Below are positions 24,715-35,682 of a DNA stretch of 64,000 bases, piece after piece. The notes beneath the pieces were generated by a model. That model was not told the origin of the DNA. It saw only the letters and a list, made by a program, of their open reading frames with translations, and made no database searches. Made by a program: the position numbers and the translations under genes. Positions within the stretch are counted from its first letter, which is position 1, and each line of letters begins with the position of its first letter. Source of the stretch: Bubalus kerabau (Eukaryota > Chordata > Mammalia > Artiodactyla > Bovidae); NCBI RefSeq assembly GCF_029407905.1, contig NC_073643.1, positions 32,144,001-32,208,000 on the forward strand, read 5' to 3'.

Positions 24715-24757
24715 ATGCACGCACGCGCACACACACACACACACATACACACACAAG
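24715..24757. repeat. CA-rich microsatellite with CG steps
   Basis: ATGCACGCACGCGCACACAC followed by a CA run; alternating purine-pyrimidine throughout. Confidence 0.9.
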
Positions 24758-25849
24758 GAAGGGAAGAAATGATTGCATATTTGGGTAAAAACAGAATGAG
24801 AATCCCAATCACACTTCTAGATTTAAGAAAACCTGATTTTATATCATGAACTGAATTCATTGATTCAGTGGAGACATAGCTCATCTATGATTTTACCACC
24901 TAAACTTGAGAGTATGAACTTCCCTGTCTCTTTTTTAAAATCACACTCTAAATAATGCTCAGCTTATCTGACTGATAAAAAGCATAATGTAGTTTTTAAA
25001 AACATTTTATTATCTTTTAAAAATATAATACTTGCTACCTAAAAAGAATATATCACATTTCATTGAATCTAAGACCTTTTTGTTATATACTGGTAATAAT
25101 ATAAAACTGAAGCAAAGTCAGTTAATCCATAGTCCTTTCTTACCTCATTTCTTTAAGAGGCATCCCAATATTGGTGATGTTAGAGGAAAAGAAAGCCAGT
25201 ACACCTTATAAGCTCTTAAATATTTTATTCAATGTGCTTGATAAGTTATAAAGCATAATATAGCAAACATTCCTGAATACCCTCACACCCAATCATCCAA
25301 GACCCGTAACTTGCATTTCTTACCACAGCTCATGCACACAGGCGACCCTTCTCTTAAATTTTGCGCTTGTTATTGCTTTGCTTTTCAAACATACTTATGC
25401 TCTTTTTCCTGTTTACCTGTAAATACGTCAAGAGTAGGGGCCATCTCTGCTCTCGGCCACTGTTACCTTTCGTGTCTGACATAGAACCTGGCCCAGTGGA
25501 TATTAACTCTCATTGACCAGGTGTGTGACTGTCAGAGGCGTACCCACAGTGACTGTAGCTTACAAGGTATTGTTTAGACACCACTGCCTCTAGGAAATCT
25601 CTGACAGCCTAACTGTCTGTCTGGCTGGACACAAGCTTGCCTCCCTTTTGAACTGTCTCAGCAACTTTCTTCATTACCAAAGCTGTACATATATTTCTTT
25701 CTCCTTTCAGTTCTAGCTCTTTCTCCATCCCTGCCTTCCTGCCAGGTTGGCTTAGGTGGAATTCCTATTGTTGTGGTTTGGTGCCTGACGTAATAATAAA
25801 AGGTAGCATAGATGAAATAATATCTGGCACTTTACATCTTTTCTCACCA

Positions 25850-25935
25850 AAATGACCTAAAAGAAGGTCAGCACTATGACTGTTCCCGTTTCACAGATGA
25901 GGAAACTGAGACTTGTGAACATAAGCAATAAACAT
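25850..25935 (+). mobile_element. MIR SINE core fragment, sense
   Basis: Contains TTTCACAGATGAGGAAACTG, the most conserved MIR core phrase, after the GTCAGCACTATGACTG region. Confidence 0.8.
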
Positions 25936-28074
25936 CTGTCAAATGAAGGAAGACAATGCTGTATCTACATTATTCTGCCTGAACATTCTTCATTTTTTCT
26001 CTAGAGCTCAAGCCTTTATGCTGATCCTTGGGCATATTATTCAGAAATAAATGGGGAAATTAAATGAAGTACATACAAGTTGTCTGAGTGTGGTTAGCAA
26101 CTTTTTTATTGTTTGAGACATCTGTATTTTCTTTCATATTATTTACCTAATTTTCTATTGGACTTGACTTATTCCCTTGTTGGTTTATAGAGATTCTTAT
26201 GTACCATAATATTTAGACCTTTTTTTCTAAGTTAACTATGATATGCACGTATTTACCCAATGTTTCTGTGGTACAATTTGGAATGCTGTTTTAGCCATAT
26301 TCAATTTTAATATACTTTTATTTTTTAGTGGTTTAGTTACAAATTCTGAGCTTTTTGTTATTATGCTCAGAAATGCATTCCTGCCTCTGAGATGACAAGA
26401 AAATTTCCAATTTTAAAAAATATTAAATAATAAATTCAGGTATCCATTTTTAAAAATATCTATTTTCTGTATACACCACAAAGTTGTCAGGAATCTGAAG
26501 GTAGCATCTAAAATTGTCTTTTAATATACTTTGCCTTTCACATGTACAAGGATATTTCAAAATAAAAAATACATAAAATGAAAAATAAATTCATACATGA
26601 CTAGGATCATAAAAGACACTCCCTACCTTGGTGCACAATCACTTATTCATTCAGTTATTGACTCATCCTGTTTATTTAGCCCCTGTGGTATACAGAGATG
26701 ATTTAGACTAGAAAATACTCCTGTTAAGTGCAGTGGGGATTCCAGCAGTGTGACTGATGCATCTTTTCAAAGGATCCCTCAGGCTGCAGTATGGAGGAGA
26801 GGTTTTTAGGGGGCAAAGAGGGAAGTAAGGAAAGACAGGTAGGTCAGTGATACCCACCTGTAGCAAACCCAGAATTTGGTCAGAAGAAGCAAGATTTAAA
26901 ACTGACTTCTGTGAATTAGGGCCGGAGCACCATTGCTGTTGCAGAGATGCTGGCCACTTCAGGCGTCCAGATGAAATACTACTTTGAACCTGGAGCAGAG
27001 CGGGACTTTGTGTGGGGGACCATTCACAGCAAAGCTGGACAGGTGGCAACCCTGCTCGCTTGGCGCCAGCAAGTGGAGCGGGCTCATGGATGATGGATGG
27101 CTTTACATTGTTCTGAACACAGCGCGGAGTGGGGACGGTGGGGGGATGACCCCTGGGGAGCTCAGAGAAGTCTCTGGGCTTTTCTTATACATTGTCTTCC
27201 CCTTAGTATCCAGCCAAGGTATTAACTCTGTGTTCCAGCCACGTTTCCACCTAGAAATCTCACTATTGCTCCATATACTCTTGTCCATGGTCCTGGTATT
27301 TATATTTTTGCACATTTTAACCTGAAAGTCTGTGCACTTTTGGTGAAAATGAGACAATTAAAATAGCTTGCAAAGCATAGTGAGGGTTTTTTCTTTTTAA
27401 AGGTGGAAAGAATGTGACGACGTGCAATTTATTACTATGCTCCTCCCTTTCTTGAAGGTCCATGGACATTTTCTGCTCAATCAGTGTTTTATTTTTTTGC
27501 ACCTCATTTTATTACTGATTCTTCCCCTTGACTTCCCAGTCTTGGGAGACAACAGTATTTCTCTTAAAAACCCAGAGGGCGAATGGGTCCTCTGTGTGTG
27601 TTGGTTTGCCAAGACAATTCTCATGAAAAGGACTAGGATTGCTAAGCCATTTTTTAATATAAGGAGGTCTGTGTTTGGGCATTGAAATTAATTTCCCTTA
27701 TCTCACCATACAAATAGCCACCCTGGCTTTTTTGATTTATTATCTAGGATGGTTCAGCAGCACTAAAATCAGAGGACGGGAAGACATCACCTTTACGTGG
27801 CATCATTAGTCACAGTATTCAAAGCATCACCCTGAGTGGGGTGCTTTGCACGGGCTCCTGCCATGCCATGAGAACACCCCGTCTTTGTCCTGTGTGCCAG
27901 AGACATTGGGCCCGGTCTTGAATTCCAGGCTACATTTTTTTAATTCTTAATAAGTCATCCCCACCCTAAAATCCTTCTTGTCTTTCCTCCCTAACATACT
28001 GTAAAGGAGCTTTCTAGATTGCACATATAATCCCTGACTAGAGACAAAGTACTGACTTGGAGGAAAAAAAAATA

Positions 28075-28655
28075 TTATTTTTATTTACTTTTTAGATTTT
28101 TTTACATGTTGGAATATAGTTGATTTGCAATGTTAGTTTCAGGTGTACAGCAAAGTGCAGTTAAATTCTATGCATATCTTTTTCTGCATATATCTATATC
28201 TTTTTCAGATTCTTTTCCCATATAGATTATTGCAGAGTACTGAGTACAGTTCCTGTGCTGTACAGTAGGTCCTTGTTGATTCTCTGCTTTATATATAGTA
28301 GTGTGTATAAGTTAATCCCAACGTCTTAATTTATCCCTCCCTCTCACCTTTTCCCTTTGGTAGCCATACATTTGTTTTCTAAGTCTATTTTTCAAATAAG
28401 TTCATCTGTATTGTATTTTAGATTCCACATATAAGTGATATCATATGATACTTGTCTTTCTATGACTTCATTTGCTATGATAATCTCTAGGTTCATCTAT
28501 GTTGCCGCAAATGATGCTGTTTCATCATTTTTCATGGCTGAGCAACATTCCATTGTATAAATGTACCACATCTTCTTTATCCATTCATCTGTTGGTGGAC
28601 ATTTAGGTTGCTTTCAAGTCTTGGCTGTTGTACATAGTGCTTCAGTGGACATTGG
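28075..28655 (-). mobile_element. L1 LINE 3' end, antisense
   Basis: Runs from GGAATATAGTTGATTTGCAA (the very 3' end) through AGGTCCTTGTTGATTCTCTG and TTCCACATATAAGTGATATC to TTGCTTTCAAGTCTTGGCTG and TACATAGTGCTTCAGTGGAC, that is, about 580 bp of L1 3' UTR and ORF2 end. Non-coding. Confidence 0.9.
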
Positions 28656-28910
28656 AGTGAGTAAAAGAAGCTTATCTCAAAAGATTGTATGCTTTATGAT
28701 TCCATTTATATGACGTTCCTGAAAAGGGAAAACTGCAGCGATGGGGAATAGATGGGCGGTGACTAAGGGTTAGAGACGGTGGGAGGGCGTGAATATGAAC
28801 GGAAGCACAAGGAGGCTTGGAGGGGAATGGAGCTATTCTGTATCCTGATCCTGGTAGAGTGTATGAATGTATACCTGTGTTAGAATTCATGGTACTGTAC
28901 ACCTCCCACA
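28656..28910 (+). mobile_element. Older L1 3' UTR fragment, sense
   Basis: TATGATTCCATTTATATGAC, GGGAATAGATGGGCGGTGAC and GAATTCATGGTACTGTACAC resemble the 3' UTR of old mammalian L1M families, in the orientation opposite to the adjacent younger L1. Confidence 0.6.
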
Positions 28911-29640
28911 CCCCAGGAGTCAATTTCACTATTTGGTAACTTAGAAACCTGAACCCCAGCTTCTGCACACGATCTGCAAGTGGCAGCATCTGTCTCATTT
29001 CAGCTGCTTCTGGCATTCTGGCCCCTCCTGTCAGGTCCTGTTCACTCCAGGTCACTTGTGTCCTCTCTGCCTGGGAATCTCCCCCACCTCACCTGGGTGC
29101 TGGGCATCCTGTGCTGCTCCGGTGTGGGGACCCAGCACTTGCTCTGGGTGAGTCTCCTCTGCACAGCTGCCCCTGGCTCTTTGTAGGGGCTGCCCTACCC
29201 CCTCAGGGTGACTTCAGGAGAGTGATTTTATTGTTTACTCCCCAGCCCTCGTAGGAAGGTGACAAGTAAGGCAGTGAGGATGAGAAGGGAGTCAGTGCCC
29301 TGCATGCACCGGCGAAGGTCAGCCTTTATTTTTGTTTTACTTGTGTCTTTTTTCCTGGCTGTGCTGGCCTCTGACCCCCTGGCTGAAATTCCTTACCTCC
29401 TTTTGCTCTTTCAGCAGGGGAATCCTCTTTTCTGGCTTTGCCCAAACTACTTGTTGAAAAGCAATAAATCATGGTTTTAAAGACCTTGATAGTCTCTTTT
29501 TTTCCCTTTGAGCAAAATTATGTGGCAAAATCATGACTGAAGAGGGGTTTTCTCACTTTTTTCCTCAGAGATTAGATGGGTTTTATAGTGTACCATGAAA
29601 AGGCATTAGTGGTAAAATCCTTGTTATGGATATATTGTTG
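28911..29640. other. Relatively GC-rich intronic sequence
   Basis: 28940-29260 is GC-richer than its surroundings (GGGGCTGCCCTACCCCCTCA and similar) and carries short open frames on both strands (28672-29055 minus, 28980-29186 plus) with no recognised domain. It may be an old LTR or unique sequence. Confidence 0.35.
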
Positions 29641-29644
29641 CATA

Positions 29645-29724
29645 TTAGGTTGGCCAAAAAGTTCATTCAGGGTTTTCCATAACATCTTACAGAAAACCCA
29701 GAGTAAACTTTTTGGCCAACCCAG
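29645..29724. mobile_element. Mariner-type MITE (about 80 bp hairpin)
   Basis: Terminal inverted repeats TTAGGTTGGCCAAAAAGTTC and AACTTTTTGGCCAACCCAG bracket a short centre, flanked by TA dinucleotides at 29643-29644 and 29725-29726. The whole element can fold into one hairpin. Confidence 0.9.
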
Positions 29725-29854
29725 TATTTCCTGAGCCCCATCTTCCAAACTTTTCCAAATTCCCTTGGGGAAAGAACAGACTTTTGGAGGAGAAGAAAAG
29801 TAGCTTCTATTCTGGAATCCATAGCAATAGTAATAATAACACAACAGTTTTTCT

Positions 29855-30040
29855 ATGGTGCTTACTGTAGGTGCCAGACACGTCCTAAGAAGCAGTTTAT
29901 ATATTGTTTTACTTACTCCTCATGGCAGCCCTAGAAGGTAGTAGTGTCATAACTTCCCTTTCATATGCGTGAAAACCACAGCACAGCCCAGGCAGTTACA
30001 TCAGGGTGGGGGGAAGCTGGGATTTGAACCCAGGCTCCAC
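29855..30040 (+). mobile_element. MIR SINE, sense
   Basis: TAGGTGCCAGACACGTCCTA, TTACTCCTCATGGCAGCCCT, CCCTTTCATATGCGTGAAAA and CTGGGATTTGAACCCAGGC are in MIR order. Confidence 0.85.
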
Positions 30041-30635
30041 CTTCCAGATGACTGTGGAACAGATGGAAGAAGGAAGATGGGAGACCTGGTTTTCCTCCCC
30101 AGGACCCCAGGCTGACCTCTCTTTCCTTCTCTCCTGGAAGGTATCTCCACCCCTTTGCATGGTCTGAAAGATGCTCCAGAATGGTTTGGGATGCTCCTTT
30201 TCATCCAAAGATGAGTCCATATTTGTCTCTTGATCAGTATTAACACAGGTCTTTGGAATAATTGGAAAAGTGAGCTAAAAATCAAAAAGACTCCTGAAAG
30301 CAGTACCAAAGTCACATCATATCTTGAATTGTGCTTTTACAGCTTTCAAAGTCCTCAACTCTGTGTTCTTCAAAGATGCCCCTCATCATTGCCCATTCTT
30401 ATCATCTGTTTTTACAGGAGTGGAAGGTGAGGCCTACAGAGAAGTGAGTGGCTTGTCCTAGTTCACCACATTAGTCCTCTTAGGACTGGAAAGCAAGCTC
30501 AGTTTTTCCTTTCTTTTCCCCTTCTCCCATTCTCTCTTCCATTTAAGTTCTTATTCTTTGAATAAGAGAAACTGTTCCATTTACTTAAGATACAGGCAAT
30601 GTAGTTTCATCTTTTTTTCTACATATAATGATTTT
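30041..30635. other. Unique intronic sequence
   Basis: No gene or clear repeat recognised. Confidence 0.5.
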
Positions 30636-30639
30636 CTTT

Positions 30640-31245
30640 TGCTGTATAAACTCATTACCATGAACGTAGCAGCTTAAGACATCCATCTATTGCTCTCAGT
30701 TTTGTAGACCACAGGTCCAGACATAGAGCTGCTGGCTTCTGTGCTCAGAGCATTAGGAGGTTCAGTGTGTCAGAGGGGTTACCCAGACTGAGTTCTTGTC
30801 TGGAGGCTCTGGAGAATAATCTACTTCTTAGCTCTGTCAGGTTTTTGGTAAAATTCAGTTCATTGGGGTTGTAGGACTGAGATCCTCATTTCCTTGCTAT
30901 CAGTCAGCCAGGGGCCACTCTTGACTTCTAAAGGCTACCCACAGTTCCATGTGATCGCCTCTGACAGCATTGGTACATCACATCTTTCTTGACTCTTAAA
31001 TGTTGAACTTTCTCTGTTTGTGATCCCTAAACCCTAATATAAACTGCAAAATATGAAGTCCATATGATTCTTTCAGGCCTGCTCAAATTATCTCCCTCTC
31101 CTAAGGTCAGCTGATTTTGGACTGTAATTACAGCTGCAAAACCCTTCAGATTAATACCTTGATAGTGTTTGCTTGAATATCTGAAACAAAGGGTAGGGAT
31201 GTGGAAGTTCATCTTAGAATTCTGCCTATCACCAATACATTACAG
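30640..31245. mobile_element. Ancient mammalian repeat, second copy of the family at 19705
   Basis: Begins TTTGCTGTATAAACTCATTA and AGCAGCTTAAGACATCCATC, the same layout as the relic at 19705-20185, followed by a long diverged body. Family not named. Confidence 0.4.
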
Positions 31246-31539
31246 CGTTAAAAAGAGGTAAAGACGGGAAGAAGGGCTAACTCTAATCTCTTTATTTTTC
31301 AGTAGTAATTACATAAATTCCTTTTTGCCTTTTGCCAATCTGATGCATTTTGTATTTATTAGGCCATTTGATTAAAAGCATGTTCATAATCTGTGCAAGC
31401 TTTTTGTCTTAAAAGAATTGAAAAATAGATGAGGTAGGCATAATATTTTTGAACAATGCAATGAACTGTTACTATTTGACAAGTTTTTAGCATTGTTTTA
31501 GCATTTTTTAGCATTGTTTCAACCTGTTCTTTTTTTCTC

Positions 31540-31880
31540 AGCCTCTGTGGTCCACCTCCTTGACCTTTCTCTCTCTGCTCTTTGGCTGTCTTGTCTACTT
31601 GTCTACTTGCAGGTCTTACCTTAAATATCACCTCCTCATGGACAAATTTCTTGATGGCCTTACCTAGTAGGTTAAGAATGACAAGTATGTGAAATTGTTT
31701 TATTCAGGCTTCCTTTGTAATGACTCTCTAATTACTTCCGGGTTTGTGGATTGCCAATATCTTATCTGTTTCTCATAGACTGTATACCTTGCAAGGGGAA
31801 ACTTCATAGGCCTCGTGCCCAGAACTATGCTAGTTCAGAGGAAGCATCAAAAATGATGTGTAAATGAAAGGTTTTATAGA
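31540..31880 (+). mobile_element. L2 LINE 3' end relic
   Basis: Includes AAATATCACCTCCTCATGGA and, further on, TCATAGACTGTATACCTTGC and TTCATAGGCCTCGTGCCCAG, the usual order of the L2 3' end. Confidence 0.65.
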
Positions 31881-32254
31881 AAAGGTAACTGTAACATTGG
31901 TTTAGAAAAGTTGCTAGAGTAGTGAACCAAGTTAATCATGAGCTCACTGCTGAAGCATTTGTTGTTTGAAAAGCACCCAAATGACTGTCATAAAGATCTT
32001 GCAAGAGGGGAGATTCTGAGGAATGGTGGTGCCAAAGAGGAACAGTTTCCATATTGTCCTTTGAAATAGGCAGCTCCACTGGACAGGAGGTGAGTGAGGT
32101 GTCTGCAGATCACAAACCACCTGATGTTTGGAGCCCCGGTTCCTGCTAAGTTTTAATGCCTGAAGCCAGAGGCCTCTTTCCTCCCGGCTTACCTTTGAAC
32201 AGCTCCCTTCTCTGATTTTCTCCTAAGCTTCACCTTCACCTCCAAGCAGTCCTC

Positions 32255-32400
32255 TACCCACTTGACCTTGGGTAAGTTAGCCTCCTTGAGCCCTATTTTC
32301 CTCCTCTGGAAAATGAGTACAATAATTCACACCTTGAAAGGTCATTGGAAGGACAGAAGGGCCGTGAAAGCAAACGCTTGACTCACACTGAGATTAATAA
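32255..32400 (-). mobile_element. MIR SINE relic, antisense
   Basis: CTTGACCTTGGGTAAGTTAG, CTCCTCTGGAAAATGAGTAC and AATTCACACCTTGAAAGG follow the antisense MIR core. Confidence 0.7.
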
Positions 32401-33394
32401 ATGTTATTTCCATTATTAGACTCTGCATATCTGACATGGAATTAAAGTGCTCATCTTAACAACTGATTTTTTGGAAGTTGTTATAAAAGAAAGGGTTATA
32501 GTAGATTGTAGGGTCATTAGAGAAATAGTCTTCTTATTTGATTTTTATCATCATTTACTAACTAAAGACTACCTAGATTGAAATCAATGTATTTTATGTA
32601 CAACTATCCTAAGCACAATTTATATACTTTTTTATCCCCCCTCTTGATGATTCAGAAGTCACTCCAGAGCCTTTGTAGTCCTGTGGGGTTTTTTTATGAA
32701 CTCCAGTTAGCATTTTATTATAGCCCTTTAGAAGTACTGGTCACTAGCAAGTTCTGAAAAGCAACTTGTGTCTGTATGTTCACCTCTTCTCATTCCTTAA
32801 TATATGATTAAAAAAAAAAATATCATGTGTTGCACTAAACACAGACTGGCTTCCTCCGCCCAAGGCCCTTCCAGTTGCTCCTCTTTTTGGTGGAGAGGAC
32901 GCGCCCTCTCCAGCTTATTGCTGGGCAGTGACAGAACTAGAGCAGTAGTATCCTTGGAGCCTAGGAAGTGCGGTTAGTGGGCCTTCAAAGAGCTCATTTG
33001 CCATAAAGTACCAGAAGTTGTTCAGAATCAGTCAAGCTCTTCTCACATTTCCGAGGAGACTATTTTAGGGAGCAACAAGAGCAGAATAGATCAATTTACA
33101 TTTCTTCTTCTTCTACCACTGTGAAAGCACTTATTTGATGAATTCTCAGGGCTGGTTAGACAGTCTCAGCAAATACAGTGATGGGAGCATAGAGCCAGCG
33201 TCTGTTTTGTTTATTATGGGGATCGTTTCTACACTCAAAGCTGCATTCCTATCTTTTCATTTATTTTGCCTGCCTTTTAATTCCCTGAGTGTGATTTAGA
33301 GGAGTCCATGCGTTGTTTTGTTGCAGTGGCGTTGGAAGTCTGTATTTCTGATTTAATTCCTGCAGTGTGAACTCAGAACAGAGGGCCGGGAGAC

Positions 33395-33520
33395 TCCTGT
33401 GCCCCAAATTATCTGGGAGAACTTGGACAATCAGCTCAACATCTCTATGTAGGCCCCAATTTCCTCTCCTGTAAAATGGGACTGTTCACTTCTTATCAGG
33501 GGGTATAATATAATAAAAGG
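33395..33520 (-). mobile_element. MIR SINE relic, antisense
   Basis: ACTTGGACAATCAGCTCAAC followed by CCTCTCCTGTAAAATGGGAC is the antisense MIR core. Confidence 0.65.
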
Positions 33521-34128
33521 AAATGCCCTGCAGATGTGGAAAAAAAAAAAATTAAACACCTTGCACCTTTCATTTTTATTTTTAATCTGAAATTAACATG
33601 CAAAATCAGGATGCTGCCATTTTCAAAGTTGTTAGCCTACATTCATCATATTTCTAGGTGAAGTATCTGAAAGTGATTATAGGTAATAAATATCTTTTTT
33701 TAAAAAACTTATTGCAGAGGCAGTTTTTCCACTGTTAATGAGAGTAATTTGACTTGGTTGAAGGATTGCAGTTCTTAAGAATTAATGCGGTAATCCAATT
33801 CAAAGATTTAAAGAGATCTAAGATTTTTCACAGGTCGCGTGCTAGTGAATGTGCTGCTCTCACATAGCAGCTAATGGACTTGAACGCCAGTCTGTCATTT
33901 ACTGTTCCCTCCCCAAGAGCAGCTATGCCCTTGGTGGTGAGTCTGCTCTCCAGGCATTGCAGGTTATTTAGAAGTGTGGTGCATTTGTAACACTTTTGAG
34001 AGATAGTATCCTATTCCTCTCAGCCCCTAATTACTATAAAAACTGGGGTTATCTTTCTTAATTACACGTTTGAATCCTAATCTGCTAAGGTCTGAGGAAT
34101 ATCAGACTCAGAGGAGCTGCCTTCTCGC

Positions 34129-34151
34129 CTTTTTTTTTTTTTTTTTTTTTC
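34129..34151. repeat. Poly-T tract
   Basis: A run of more than 20 T bases; no adjoining SINE or LINE body was recognised on either side. Confidence 0.9.
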
Positions 34152-35621
34152 AGAGAAAGGCCTTGTATTTTGTTTTGTGTTTTTCAGTGTATTCGTAAAA
34201 GCTAATTCCTATATCATTGTATTTGTACCTATAGATTAATTCATGTGAAGACAAAGGTTACCATGCATGGTATTCATAACTTTCCATTTTTGATAATGAG
34301 GTACTAAGAACAGCTAACAATATTTTGTAAAGCCTTATTTGTAAAGGATGGTAGAAATGCTCTTCTTTCCCAATTCCATTATGTTTCCTAAATTTGAAAA
34401 AATCCCATTTTGAAGCAATTAGAAGTCTGTTCTTCTCTTTCCATGTGTGTATGTACTCAGGAACCTTTGTTCCTTAATTAGGAAAAGAACTAGAGCTCAT
34501 TAATTGTGGTTCCAAGTGATGTCTGCTCGATTGTTGGGGCACTGATACACTACAAAGAAAGATCTAGTCTAGATCTGAGAGGGTACCAGCATTTCTGAGA
34601 ACCAGTAAAAGATAAATGGGCAGCAGAGGGTCCTTGTATGGTCGACCTCACATCCTGGCCTGTCCTTGAGGGCCTGGCTAGCTGCTCATCAGTTTTAAAG
34701 CCACAGAAATTTATGTACTCACAGAAGGGGGGAAAGGGAGAAGGTGCAACTTAGGTAGAAATATAGAACTTTGCCTCCGTTTAAAACCTATGAGCTTTAA
34801 AAAAAAAAAAAGGAAAAAAGAAGTCAAGAATCTCTTTCCGATTTTTTGATACTTAGAGGACCTCCTCTAGATGCCTGTAGATGTTATTGAAAGTGAATGA
34901 ATTGCTGGCAAACATGATAGAAGACAGTTTTCCAGGCTGATTTTCATTGCTGGCATGAGCACAGGAGGCATTGCGAGAGTTTTGAAAGCTAAAACTCCCA
35001 AACTGAATTGGCAAATCCTTAGGCCCGCATCTTTGTCATCAAAAGAGAGCCCTAATTTCCACGACAAGAACAGACACTTCCCCAGCCTCCAAGACAGTTA
35101 ATGCATCTACATGTTCCCAGAAATATGAGTAGTACAAACGGTAGATGCATCTCACTCGTCAAGATCTGGGTTCCAGAAACAGGGAGGTGAGCAACTTGAG
35201 TGGAAACTCTCTGACCACGTAGATGATGTTGTCCTGTGGGTTGGCTGGCCTGGTGAGGGAAGGCTGAAATGAAGGATGAGAAGAAGAAAGCCAAATGTCA
35301 GTTTGGAAACCATACAATGGAAATTCGCACCTAATTTGAGGGACAGTTGCTTCTCTTCCAGAAGATTCTGTCCAATCAGATGGCTACCATCCCTGCCAGA
35401 GGATAAACTGCCTTTACCCTTTCATGTTGATGGAGACATTATTAGCAAAAGGGAACACTTCATAAAGGTGGCAGAGATCTTGCAAGTAAAGGCGTGATAC
35501 CATTTCCCCTGTGCTGATAATGGTGTGGGTCAGAAACAGTGAATGTGGAAACAGATATTTCCCTGAAATGTTCTACCATTTAAAGAGACATGTCCAGCTA
35601 GCAGACATGTCTCTCTATATT

Positions 35622-35682
35622 TTTACATAATAATAATATAATACATATTTTTATATAATATAATTTATATATATATATTTCT
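35622..35682. repeat. TA-rich low-complexity tract
   Basis: Nearly pure A and T, with TAATAATAATATAATACATA, a TTTATATAATATAATTTATA segment and a TA run. Self-complementary and prone to unwinding. Confidence 0.85.

Larger units (their letters stand above)
22031..28070. other. Intronic sequence with only old repeats
   Basis: About 6 kb without a young retroposon. MIR relics are at about 22200-22345, 23335-23445 and 25850-25935, a CA microsatellite at 24715-24757, and an L2-like piece around 25410-25500. Very AT-rich between 24940 and 26640. Nothing coding recognised; the small ORFs have no family features. Confidence 0.5.

Noticed and set aside
28672..29055. 127-codon minus-strand frame
   Set aside because: It crosses an old L1 fragment and GC-rich non-coding sequence; no family resemblance.
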